From: Opitutaceae bacterium
GTDB taxonomy: Bacteria; Verrucomicrobiota; Verrucomicrobiia; Opitutales; Opitutaceae
Assembly: GCA_028280945.1 (NCBI GenBank)
Contig: JANQKV010000060.1
Span: 124,001-188,000 of the forward strand
Direction: 5' to 3'
DNA length: 64,000 nucleotides
Shown: positions 28,901 through 35,589 of the stretch, piece by piece
Numbering within the stretch: position 1 is the first letter of the stretch
How the letters are laid out: every line of letters starts with the position of its first letter
Made by a program: the position numbers and the translations under genes
Notes under the pieces: generated by a model
Database searches by the model: none
Told to the model about the DNA's origin: nothing
The model's input: only the letters and a program-made list of their open reading frames with translations

Positions 28901-29442
28901 GTTCGATTGGTGGAATCACTAAGGAAATTCAAAAGAGAATCGGTGAGTTTGCAGAAGATCCAAAAGGATTGCCATGGAACCTGCCGGGGGCTCCAAGAAG
29001 GGCTACAAGAAGTGGTCACATTGCAATAATTAATGAGTTAAAAGCCAAACTCTCAGAAAGAACTGGATGGATAGTTTCCCTTCGGCAACAAAAGGGTCGT
29101 TTATGGAAAGAGTATAACCAGTGTATGGCTAAAAAGGCAGCGCAAAAGGGGTTAAAAGGAATAACTAAAAAGGGTGCTGGAGCATTAACCAAAAAGGTTC
29201 CCATTATCGGTGCAGTGTTTTTCATTTGTGATTGGTCGGAAGGCGGTTTTGTGCACGCTGCAAACGAAGTGGTGTGGCCAGTATCGGAGATTTGGGTTGT
29301 AGATGAGATTTACCCGAGCAACGTTAGCTCATTTGACGGTGTAGATGATGATGCCTACTTAGAAGCGAATCACCGAATTCTCGAGAAAGCAGAGACCTTT
29401 ATCGATCAAAATCAAGGTGGAGTTGGTGGAAAAGTCGAATAG
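22912..29442 (+). CDS. RHS/YD-repeat protein with variable C-terminal tail
   Basis: This is a 2176-residue exported protein (signal peptide MKKSIFVFLGFFSAMELPVDA). The first third (to about residue 675) is a non-repeat secreted region. YD repeats then fill about 676-1910 (TYDSAGRTDT, AYTYTAAGRLETRTW and many more). The conserved RHS core ends with LYYGYRYYDSSLGRWINRDPIWEFGGLNIF (about 1923-1952). After YLGLA the sequence changes completely: the last about 195 residues are lysine-rich, AT-rich and unlike the rest. They contain GHIAIINELKAKLSERTGW and a hydrophobic VPIIGAVFFICDW. This is the architecture of RHS polymorphic toxins, in which a shell carries a swappable toxic tail. The toxic activity is not recognisable. 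The gene overlaps the following ankyrin gene by 26 bp. Confidence 0.85.
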   Translation: MKKSIFVFLGFFSAMELPVDAQTCAIDEPSVVTSDSFSYETIGGTAKLIGHDELTGVSSPGKRYRQRSLSGTMNWAKNLHEWPLVSHPSSYSASGSVPLGGWPFTIDFTASLTPIGPGPNGGIIYEADFQSPNDVYGTPATQLMKIVAAGVLAGNFDDVPFETPGEQKELFPSAGSAPYAVVTGIRVGWDHNLDSQKMLSPEFEQFRDEWNFVQTWDQSDATGGTTSSSETSVSYVGTQSSFPLSSGGVDSGVLPSIGNYSLLVNETVSGNERVLTGTDTGVDRGIPNGMSIAAGTYTEKLSQEDSDEDALRRALDLNGSGDPTSPYVAKSSASVAFRESRTAAGDIDFAFSKVSFSVPVYFGCPGEYMVEFYYASRLRGSSDDFTESDQPIRIVREFKESHDTLLGSFDVIDLMVNFEGTQLPIELDRDYQVSRIVIIRGCGALEAGSMGSDRGSVHVQLGLGRRIGGGAAGMLRLESDDVTSALYTPSALVALTPTDSDDIDVVLSSGVLRQVKAPAVLADIIVVDPDTYEVQFYAGSDVGDSDPVSGIYALTGSPFVTYRFDNPDASPSGNLEISEIRGGSTRVTTFSQDATSGDWLYSKGNGLYNELVEVTAITGGRTERVSVYDENDITSSVTENTIMTYPWGEETVSEIRDPDGLALETSYSFEDDPTSGAYGKVIRQDNPDGSYTEWRYDSTGRRDLVTQPWGDAAAASVMTTETTYGILVDADGDGFDEGLETIIERVDTTETGRRYIVRWSSPVELAGESFERRSDITTLSAGAAWDAAANLVTETLSYRGGEFAGRTRRTLNPDGTASLTEYVLEIDNSTTITTAVGAPNGTFDAIVDGASTVSTVDPRGRVIAETTTDIASSLVIESWSTTTFDYLERPTRVDHTDGTFALMTYICCGLGSETDRFGRTVTYGYDDLARRNEVTADGITTRTVFDAEGRTKAMIRVGTDASEITLASYNYNLAGQLTESRDARNRLTTHSEVFEPVTGVARRVTTTNPDLGTRIEDYNVDGSLQSVSGTAAYPATYAYSLEGSAKVVQETLLGDAGETTEWIKTYTDFAGRSWKTVFADNAADEQFYNVAGQLDRRVDPDGVTTLFDYESTGERSIVAVDLNANNQIDFTGTDRITRTLSEVATRDSTTVQRTTTEVWQTDSTDVATTVLIVESSFNGLKSWQTVPGPQGISGANGLTTTTVVTLDGSGGQTTVVTTPANTTSTEVYADGLLQSSTIADSTGAQVGATTFGYDAHNRLETSADARNGTTTYTYYDDDQIHTVTTPDPDPTSTDAGYEAQVTSYTYDSAGRTDTITQPDATVVTTTYYPDGQVKLISGSRTYPQEYTYDSQGRLKTLTTWQDYSTTSGVAITTWNYDPQRGFLSSKKYQDNTGPAYTYTAAGRLETRTWERGIITTYGYTAVGDLEDITYSDATPTVAYTYDRQGRQRTRTDAAGVSTFAYDPTGQLDTETYSGGMFDGLVIDRGFDSLARPNALAVSSIYSIGMTYDDASRLHTVTSGDNVATYGYLANSPLVETLTMSHQGNTRLTTTKVYDYLDRLTSITNQPSADSALSHTYRYNAANQRTRATREDNRYWHYDYDALGQVTAGRKHLPNGDIINGLDYGWTYDDIGNRETATTNGSTATYTPNLLNQYDQRTVPGVVDIFGEANASATVTMEVDGGLPQAVNRQDTYFHQQILVDNSISAQRTDVTVTGVRNLAGPSGEDAVTEETVSAYTAQSLEVFDYDADGNLKEDAKWTYTWNGENRLVAMESTATSVAVGETQLKLEFSYDGQGRRIEKKVFDWSGTAWTLATHLRFLYNGWNMIAELDGLNSNATVRTYVWGLDLSGTIQGAGGVGGLVFAEVDGSATHAASFDGNGNVVGYVDVANGVFSSVYDYNAFGELSLSSGFGPETPPIGFSSKYFDIESDKLYYGYRYYDSSLGRWINRDPIWEFGGLNIFGMIGNDALNQWDYLGLATCAKKLAQIKIINEQIKKHKRSIGGITKEIQKRIGEFAEDPKGLPWNLPGAPRRATRSGHIAIINELKAKLSERTGWIVSLRQQKGRLWKEYNQCMAKKAAQKGLKGITKKGAGALTKKVPIIGAVFFICDWSEGGFVHAANEVVWPVSEIWVVDEIYPSNVSSFDGVDDDAYLEANHRILEKAETFIDQNQGGVGGKVE
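27044..27468 (+). repeat. RHS core segment duplicated downstream (copy 1)
   Basis: This 425-bp part of the RHS gene is the parent of the damaged copy at 29974-30373. The two flank the toxin tail and the immunity gene as direct repeats, so recombination between them would remove or replace the tail/immunity pair. Confidence 0.8.
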
Positions 29443-29953
29443 TCCAGCAGTGTTTATCAATCTACTGGAGGCCGCTTTTGAATCGGAAGCGAGAATTAAG
29501 GCTCTGATTATAAGAGACTCGAGTTTATTAAATACAAGGAACTTGAATGGTGAGACTCTTTTCCATTACCTTGTTATTGAAGGTGAGCAGAGGTTGGCAG
29601 AGTTACTTTTCGATTTAGGCGCCGATATAAATACGCAGTCTTATTCTGGTGATACGCCATTGTCGCATTCGGTGATCATAAGAAACGCCGAGATGGTAGA
29701 ATGGTTGATTGGCAAAGGAGCTTTGATTGAAATAGTTGATTCGAATCAGGAAACCGCACTGTCGAAGGCATGTTCGAATGATAGATCGGGCATCTTTACG
29801 CTTCTTTATTCAAAAATTGATAAACAAAATATAAATATGTATTTTGATGATATTGAAGCCTCAAGAATTCACAGAGATCATGAGCTTGTGATGCGTAGAG
29901 CACTGATAGACTGCGGTTTGAGAAACCCACTTGGAGAGATTTGGGATAATTAA
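29417..29953 (+). CDS. Ankyrin-repeat protein, probable immunity partner of the RHS tail
   Basis: This is a 178-residue cytoplasmic protein with no signal. It shows at least three ankyrin-like units: NLNGETLFHYLVIEGEQRLAELLFDLGADIN, SYSGDTPLSHSVIIRNAEMVEWLIGKGALIE and DSNQETALSKACSN. The ATG lies inside the end of the RHS gene (26-bp overlap in another frame), and base composition is as AT-rich as the RHS tail. In polymorphic toxin loci a small gene directly behind the toxin tail normally encodes the antidote, and ankyrin proteins are one known immunity fold. That role is inferred from position. Confidence 0.75.
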   Translation: MELVEKSNSPAVFINLLEAAFESEARIKALIIRDSSLLNTRNLNGETLFHYLVIEGEQRLAELLFDLGADINTQSYSGDTPLSHSVIIRNAEMVEWLIGKGALIEIVDSNQETALSKACSNDRSGIFTLLYSKIDKQNINMYFDDIEASRIHRDHELVMRRALIDCGLRNPLGEIWDN

Positions 29954-29973
29954 AGCAATGTCCCCTTTAGGCT

Positions 29974-30373
29974 CCCAGCGTGGTTTCCTTTCCTCCAAGA
30001 AATACCAGGACAACACGGGGCCTGCCTACACCTACACGGCCGCAGGTCGTCTGGAAACCCGCACCTGGGAACGGGGCATCATCACGACCTACGGCTACAC
30101 TGCTGCGGGCGACTTGGAGGATATCACCTATTCAGATGCGACCGCCAAGGGCGGCAGCTCACGCGCACCGATGCAACGGGGGTCAGCACGTTTGCCTACG
30201 ATCCCAGTGGGCAGCTTGATACCGAAACCTATTCCGGCGGCATGGTTGACGGCCTGGTGATTGATCGAGGATTCGACTCCTTGGCCCGCCCCAATGCGCT
30301 GGCGGTTTTATCCATCTATTCGATCGGCATGACCTACGATGATGCCTCCCGGCTTCATACCGTGACCTCGGGA
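29974..30373 (+). repeat. RHS core segment duplicate (copy 2)
   Basis: This is the second direct repeat, about 400 bp, with a deletion and a frameshift relative to copy 1. The match starts at CCCAGCG and stops at CCTCGGGA. Confidence 0.8.
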
Positions 30374-30464
30374 CGAACAAACGGGACGAACAAACGGGTC
30401 ATTCCGGACGAACAAACGGGACGAACAAACGGGTCATTCCGGGACGAACAAACGGGTCATTCCG
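30372..30464 (+). repeat. Short tandem repeat array
   Basis: Five copies of GACGAACAAACGG begin at 30372, 30385, 30407, 30420 and 30443. Three of them are followed by GTCATTCCG. The array begins exactly where the RHS duplicate stops. It looks like part of a dispersed non-coding repeat element. Confidence 0.85.
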
Positions 30465-30475
30465 TAAATCTTTGA

Positions 30476-31067
30476 ATCCTAATCGGTCCACCGACACGCA
30501 GCGCAATCCCTGAAACAAGCGGCACGCTACGCGCCAGCAAAGGCTGTCACGCATCCTGCTACCTCGCTCCGACCGCAAGCTAGCGTCCTTCGCTGTGGAG
30601 AAGTGCAACCCCGCCGGTGACGGCTTGGGTGCTGAGATTGCGCTCAGAAGCAGGGGCCGGCAAGACCCGCCCCGTCACGTCACGTAGTCCCTCCACGCTG
30701 CTTCTGGCTCATGAATCGTGCTCGTCGTAGCTGGTCTGGCGGGGGCCCTGCTGCCCCTGGCTGGGTTCCGCCGTGGCTCAGCCCGCTGGGTGGGGTCGTC
30801 CCGTTGCTTCCTGCGCGTTACTCCATTCACCCGGCGGCTCTGCTCCCGCTGGTCGCTGTGTCGAGTCCGCATAGCCCGGCGCTCACGGTGTTAGCGTGCT
30901 CGCCCTGGGCGAGGCTAGGGTGAGACCGTCAAAGGAGACGGGAATCAGCCCCGTCAATTTACGAGAATTTATTGAGATGGAAGGAATAGTCTCCTGCAAA
31001 AAGTGGTCCTTTCAGCCCACAGTTTGTGAGAGGAATTGAGAGGAACTTACGTAAGTCGTTGATAAAT
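30476..31067. other. Non-coding GC-rich block between the repeat array and tmRNA
   Basis: About 590 bases have no convincing gene. Frames on both strands give arginine-, proline- and alanine-rich nonsense. A small hairpin GACGGG/CCCCGTC lies near 30939-30957, and a 12-bp palindrome ACTTACGTAAGT lies at 31046-31057, just beyond the tmRNA end. The composition differs from the AT-rich end of the RHS cassette, so it is probably a separate repeat-type insertion. Confidence 0.4.
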
Positions 31068-31092
31068 TGGTGGAGGTGGCGGGAATTGAACC
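31068..31092 (-). repeat. tmRNA 3' end (att-like direct repeat, right)
   Basis: The last 25 bases of the tmRNA gene are identical to 18000-18024. They form the right boundary of the putative island. Confidence 0.85.
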
Positions 31093-31425
31093 CGCGTCCC
31101 TCTGGCTTTCTCGCAACGCGTCTACCGGCATAGGTTCAATTTGATCTCGGAGGCCGCAGGCAATGAACCCGGCCAAACGTCCTCCTTACCCCCGGGTCGA
31201 AGATACGGCGCGAACTCCGCGGGCCGCAGAACACGCTATGCCTGATGTCGGCGATCGCACCTGCTATCAGGCGTCACTGGGCGATCGTCGCTGGGTTAAT
31301 TAAGCAGCGAGGGGCATTTCTTCGTAAGTGCCATTTATTTGGTTTCGAAGGGGGTTTTACGAGGGACCTTCATCCTCGACCGGCAGCGAGACAATCCAAC
31401 CAAAGGTCGAATCCAGAACACCCCC
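31068..31425 (-). ncRNA. ssrA: Transfer-messenger RNA (tmRNA)
   Basis: The minus strand begins GGGGGTGTTCTGGATTCGAC, a hallmark tmRNA 5' end. It finishes with the classic tail GGACGCGGGTTCAATTCCCGCC followed by ACCTCCACCA. The first seven bases (GGGGGTG) pair with the CACCTCC of the 3' end (one G-U), the T-loop is TTCAATTC, and CCA is encoded. The length of 358 nt is normal. The best tag frame runs from 31332 to 31303 and reads GTYEEMPLAA, followed by TAA at 31302-31300; the full tag would be A-GTYEEMPLAA. tmRNA rescues stalled ribosomes and tags the incomplete protein for degradation. It is the integration site of the island to its left. Confidence 0.93.
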
Positions 31426-31671
31426 ATAAAGTGGGTCGTGCGCTGATTGAGAACTCGCTCAATCAAAGAACAGACCAGCCATTCTGCGACATCATCTCCC
31501 GAAAATCAAGACACCGCTTGGGAGCAACTTGCAGGGCGAAATGAGCGATTTATTTCGGAATATCACCACAGGGATTTTTATCGCACCTAGGTTGACCCCC
31601 GGCCAACGCCGTGGTCGCATCGCGCTGGTTCGACTTCCAGCTGCCACCTCAAACCTCCCTCCCTGCCCATA
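31426..31671. promoter_or_regulatory. Region upstream of tmRNA and of the DinB-like gene
   Basis: These 246 bases must hold divergent promoters for tmRNA and the DinB-like gene. An 8-bp inverted repeat (31444-31451 and 31458-31465, TGATTGAG/CTCAATCA) lies 19 bases in front of tmRNA. No gene is seen. Confidence 0.4.
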
Positions 31672-32214
31672 ATGAAACCACTCGCAAAACTGCTCGCGGC
31701 GGCTGCCGCATTCGCCGCGCCCTTCACGGCGCTCGCCGCTCATCACGAGAAGGGTGAAATGCCCCTCGCCAATGAAGTCATTGTGATGAGTCTGGCGGCG
31801 GCCGAAGACAAAGTGCTCCAGCTGGCCGAGGCCATTCCCGCCGACAAATATGATTACAAGCCGATGGAAGGCGTTTCCGACGTCGGTGAGGTGCTCATGC
31901 ATGTCGCCGGCGCCAACTACTACATCGCCAACATGCTTGGCAACCCGGTCCCTGACGGGGTGGACCCCCGCGCCCTCGGCCAAGGAGCGGACAAGGCCAC
32001 CATGATCTCCATCTACAAGGACTCCAGCAAGCACGTGAAAAAAGCCATCAAGATGGCCTCGGCTGAGGCGATGGCCGAAGAGATTGAATTCTGGGGCATG
32101 ACCGCGCCACGGGCCCGATTGGCTCTCATCGCCGCCGACCACCAGCACGAGCACCTCGGTCAACTCATTGCCTATGCCCGGGCCAACGAAATCGTTCCGC
32201 CCTGGAGCCAGTAA
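31672..32214 (+). CDS. Exported DinB-family protein
   Basis: This is a 180-residue protein with a signal peptide (MKPLAKLLAAAAAFAAPFTALA). The rest is a four-helix DinB/YfiT-type bundle: LAEAIPADKYDYKPMEGVSDVGEVLMHVAGANYYIAN, then LALIAADHQHEHLGQLIAYARAN. The histidines of MHVAGAN and DHQHEHLGQ fit the metal-binding three-histidine site of the family. Export is unusual for a family best known for cytoplasmic thiol-transferase relatives. The reaction is unknown. A strong terminator follows. Confidence 0.85.
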   Translation: MKPLAKLLAAAAAFAAPFTALAAHHEKGEMPLANEVIVMSLAAAEDKVLQLAEAIPADKYDYKPMEGVSDVGEVLMHVAGANYYIANMLGNPVPDGVDPRALGQGADKATMISIYKDSSKHVKKAIKMASAEAMAEEIEFWGMTAPRARLALIAADHQHEHLGQLIAYARANEIVPPWSQ

Positions 32215-32246
32215 GCCGCCTTACGATTCAGTTTGAGTTTATCCCA

Positions 32247-32275
32247 CGGAGCCCGGCCGGGCTCCGTTTTTTTTT
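32247..32275 (+). terminator. Rho-independent terminator
   Basis: A 20-base self-complementary stem (CGGAGCCCGG, then its exact inverse) is followed by nine T. It lies 32 bp behind the DinB-like gene and clearly ends its transcript. Confidence 0.92.
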
Positions 32276-32343
32276 GTCGGGCGTGAAGCCCGACCCACGG
32301 ATTCGGTTGTGTAGCCTAATGTAGGCCGGGCTTTATGCCCGAC
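32276..32343. repeat. Pair of inverted REP-like hairpins
   Basis: Two small hairpins, GTCGGGC-5-GCCCGAC (32276-32294) and GGCCGGGC-5-GCCCGAC (32324-32343), are near inverse copies of each other. This matches the layout of paired REP elements placed between convergent genes. The next 91 bases up to the pump gene hold nothing recognisable. Confidence 0.6.
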
Positions 32344-32434
32344 AGGATTGAGCGCATATTGCCCCGATTCAGGCTGCATTGTTCCCCGGGGAGGTAGGGA
32401 GCAAGAGGATGATAACGAGGAAGAGAACGATGCC

Positions 32435-35400
32435 TTAAGAGGAGCCAGTTCTAGGCCCAAACCACTTCAGCACCGTGACGAGGAAGACGGGGAGGAAGGT
32501 CAGGGTGATCAAACTGGTGAACATGAGGCCAAAAAGCACGATGGCCCCGACACCGCGGTAGAGCTCGGTGCCGGCGCCGGGGATCAACACCAATGGTGCC
32601 AGTCCACACACCGTGGTGATCGTCGTCATCATGATCGGTCGCAGGCGCGAAGCCAAAGCGGCTTCCACCGCGGCGGTAATGGTCGTTCCGCTGGCCCGCA
32701 GATTGGCGAGGGTCTCCTCGACGATGAGTATCGGATTATTCACTACGGTGCCGAGCAGGATGAGAAAGCCCAGCATGGTGATCATGTCGAACGGCTGGCT
32801 GATCGGCGCAAGTCCAAGGAAGGGCAGCGTGGCGCCCACCAGGTTGAGCAACCACAGGCCGATGATGCCGCCCGCGATGCCGAGCGGCACCGTGAACAGG
32901 ATGATGAACGGGTAACCCCAATGGGTGAAAATCACCACCAGCAGCAAAAAGCTGAGGGTGATCGAAACGATGAAATTGGAGCCGAGCGATGCCCGGGTGG
33001 CGTCGAGTTGATCGCTCGCCCCCGACAACGATGCGGTCACAGTGGGCGGGATCTCGCCGGTCGTACGCATGTGCTCAACCACGTCGCGCCGCACAATTTC
33101 GACGGCGGTTTCGAGGGCGATATTGCGGGGCGGGATGATGTTGAGCGTCACCGTGCGTCGTCCGTCGACGCGGCGGATGGCATCGGTGTCGACCGTTTCC
33201 ACGATGTCCGCCAGCGCACTCACCGGCAGCACACCGCCGCGCGGCGTGTGGAGTGACACGTCCCCCAGCGTGCCGATTTCGCGGTCATTCACATCGCGGC
33301 TGTAGAGGTAGATGTCGATCTTGTCGTCGTTGAAAAAGAACTCGTCGACGAACGCTCCGTCGGCCATCGCGGCGAGTGCATAACCGAATTCGCTGGTGGT
33401 GAATCCGAACTCGGCGGCGCGGTCCCAACGCGGTCGCAACTCCACCAAGGGCTGCCCCAGCACAAGATTGCCCGGCGAGGATCCGATCTGGGGGTTGTCG
33501 AACACCTCCTCGGCGCGGCGGTAGGCCGCCAGGGCGGTCTCGTAAATCTCGGGCAAATCCGGGCCGCTGATTTCCAGGTTCACGCTGCGGGTACCCCCGT
33601 CGTTGCTGGAGATGATGGAGCCACGCGAAGAGAACGCACGCATGCCGGGATAGGAACGAAAGTGCGTTGTGATTACGTCCATCAAATCGTTGATCTGGCC
33701 GGGACTCTTGGTGGTGGCGATGATCAGGATCGAACCGGGGTTCACGAAAAGGAGGTAGCGGTCGAGCGCCGGCACCTCTGTCCGGCCGCTGGCGAAATCC
33801 GCCGGTTCCGTATCGAGATGAGGGGCAAACTTTGCTTCAACCTGGGCGGCGATTTCTTCCATCGCCTCCAGGCTGTAACCGGGAGGGGCGATCATGAGGG
33901 AGAAGGTCTTGGCCTCCTCGCCTTCCGGCAGATACTCGGCCGGGGGAGTGAGCACCATGAAGGCCGTGCCCGTGAAAGCGACGGTGCCGACCAGAAACGC
34001 CCAGCGCCGTCGTGAATTGGCCAACAGCCAGGGAACGAAGCGCAGAATCGTGCCCTTGAACGGCGCCGGCGCGGGGTCTCCTCGTTCTGCCGGTCGCGGC
34101 GCAAAGTTAAGCCGCGCCGTCGCGGCCGGGACCAGAGTGACCGCGATGATCATGGACAGGATGATCGCCGCGGAGATGGCGATCGCGATATCGGAGTAGA
34201 GCTGCCCGGCTTCCTCCTGCACAAAGAGCACCGGCACAAAAACGAGCACCGTCGTGGTGGTCGATGCGAGCACGGCGGTCCACACGCGTTTGAGACCGGC
34301 CAGGGCGGCCTTGAAGCGTTCCAGGCCCTTGCGCCGCTCGATCTCGATGGCTTCCAAAACCACGATCGTATTGTCGACGGTCATACCGATGGCGAAAGCG
34401 ACGCCGGCGAGCGAGATCACGTTGATGGTGCGGTCGGCGAGGAAAAGGCCAAGAAAGGCTGCGATGGTGCACACGGGGATGCCCAGCACCCCCACCAGGG
34501 TGACGGGCACGGACCGCAGAAAGAGAAACATGACCGTGGCTGCGAGGACGGCTCCGAGGGCGAGGTTGGTCCAGACGTTGGCGATGGAAGCCTCCACGTA
34601 TTGCACGTCATCGTTGAACAACTGCATGCGCATTCCCGCCGGGTTGAGGAGCTCGCGGTTCACTTCTCCGACCGCCTCCAGCACGGCGGCGCGCACCTCA
34701 ATGACATTGGCGCCGATCTCGCGCTGAATGGACATGATGAGGGTCGAATCGCCGGAGATGCGCCGCACGGCTCGGACTTCGGAGTGGTGCAGGCGTACAT
34801 CGGCTACATCCGCGAGGCGGATGAGCGTATCACCACGCGAAGCGAGGATGAGCTCGCCCAGGTCCTCGGGATTGTCGAACCGGGAGATGGTGCGGATGAG
34901 GTAGCGGCGTTTGCCGGTATCGATGTCCCCACCGGACAGGTCGCGATTGCGTTCGCGGATGGCGGCGCGGACCTGGGTCAACGTGAGGCCGCGGGCGGCG
35001 AGTTTTTCGGGGTCAATCAGCACCTGGATTTGCCGCTCGGCCCCACCGCTGAGATTGACTTGCGATACCCCGGGAGCGCGCTCCAACCGCGTGCGCACAA
35101 AGTCGTCGACGAAGTCGCGCATCCCGGTCATGTCCAGCCGCCGGGGGTTTCCCTCCAGGGGCAGGATGCCGAAGTGGAGGAACGCGTTGTTGGAAAACGA
35201 GCTGGTGAGCAGGCGGGGTTCGTCGACGTTTTCCGGATACGCGGGCACCTGGCTGAGGGCGTTGTTGACCCGAACCAGGGCCTCATTGAGGTCGGTGCCA
35301 AAAGGAAATTCCAGCTGGATGTCCGCCTGGCCGGTGGAAGCGTTGGAGACGATGCGCTGCAGATTGGGAATGCCTCGCAGATACTCCTCCTGTTCGATGA

Positions 35401-35584
35401 CAATTTCCTTTTCCACGTCCTGCGGGGTGGCTCCCGGCCAGGACGTGACCACGCTGATCACGCGCACCTCCAGATCCGGGATCATCTGCACCGGCACCCG
35501 GACGGCGGCGAGCACACCAAACAGGCATACGATCAGGAGAATGACCGTGAGGAGTGTGCCGCGGCGGAGGAAGGCTTCCAGCAT
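32435..35584 (-). CDS. RND efflux pump, HAE1 type
   Basis: This is a 1049-residue inner-membrane transporter starting MLEAFLRRGTLLTVILL. A TTG nine bases upstream would overlap the adaptor stop and is the other possible start. The RND signature words are present: PGATPQDVEKEIVIEQEEYLRGI, GMTVDNTIVVLEAIEIERR in TM4, and GFLILLGTVVNNPILIVEE in the second half. Its operon has the adaptor but no outer-membrane channel, so it must share one, for example the NodT protein at 10241. It is a proton-driven exporter with unknown substrates. Confidence 0.92.
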   Translation of the reverse strand: MLEAFLRRGTLLTVILLIVCLFGVLAAVRVPVQMIPDLEVRVISVVTSWPGATPQDVEKEIVIEQEEYLRGIPNLQRIVSNASTGQADIQLEFPFGTDLNEALVRVNNALSQVPAYPENVDEPRLLTSSFSNNAFLHFGILPLEGNPRRLDMTGMRDFVDDFVRTRLERAPGVSQVNLSGGAERQIQVLIDPEKLAARGLTLTQVRAAIRERNRDLSGGDIDTGKRRYLIRTISRFDNPEDLGELILASRGDTLIRLADVADVRLHHSEVRAVRRISGDSTLIMSIQREIGANVIEVRAAVLEAVGEVNRELLNPAGMRMQLFNDDVQYVEASIANVWTNLALGAVLAATVMFLFLRSVPVTLVGVLGIPVCTIAAFLGLFLADRTINVISLAGVAFAIGMTVDNTIVVLEAIEIERRKGLERFKAALAGLKRVWTAVLASTTTTVLVFVPVLFVQEEAGQLYSDIAIAISAAIILSMIIAVTLVPAATARLNFAPRPAERGDPAPAPFKGTILRFVPWLLANSRRRWAFLVGTVAFTGTAFMVLTPPAEYLPEGEEAKTFSLMIAPPGYSLEAMEEIAAQVEAKFAPHLDTEPADFASGRTEVPALDRYLLFVNPGSILIIATTKSPGQINDLMDVITTHFRSYPGMRAFSSRGSIISSNDGGTRSVNLEISGPDLPEIYETALAAYRRAEEVFDNPQIGSSPGNLVLGQPLVELRPRWDRAAEFGFTTSEFGYALAAMADGAFVDEFFFNDDKIDIYLYSRDVNDREIGTLGDVSLHTPRGGVLPVSALADIVETVDTDAIRRVDGRRTVTLNIIPPRNIALETAVEIVRRDVVEHMRTTGEIPPTVTASLSGASDQLDATRASLGSNFIVSITLSFLLLVVIFTHWGYPFIILFTVPLGIAGGIIGLWLLNLVGATLPFLGLAPISQPFDMITMLGFLILLGTVVNNPILIVEETLANLRASGTTITAAVEAALASRLRPIMMTTITTVCGLAPLVLIPGAGTELYRGVGAIVLFGLMFTSLITLTFLPVFLVTVLKWFGPRTGSS

Positions 35585-35589
35585 GTGGA

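Larger units (their letters stand above)
29958..30475 (+). pseudogene. Orphan duplicate of the RHS core (frameshifted)
   Basis: Bases 29974-30373 repeat 27044-27468 of the RHS gene at high identity (GFLSSKKYQDNTGPAYTYTAAGRLETRTWERG). The copy lacks about 25 bases near 30142 and is frameshifted there; the second half continues in another frame (GLVIDRGFDSLARPNALAV). It ends abruptly at 30373, inside a short tandem repeat, so no toxin tail is attached. Orphan core pieces behind RHS genes are known as leftovers of tail swapping by recombination. Confidence 0.8.

Noticed and set aside
30372..30464. A CRISPR array
   Set aside because: The units are 13 bases with no unique spacers of normal length, and no cas genes are present.
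30711..30923. A 70-codon frame in the GC-rich block
   Set aside because: Pro/Ala/Leu-rich without a ribosome site or family; treated as non-coding.
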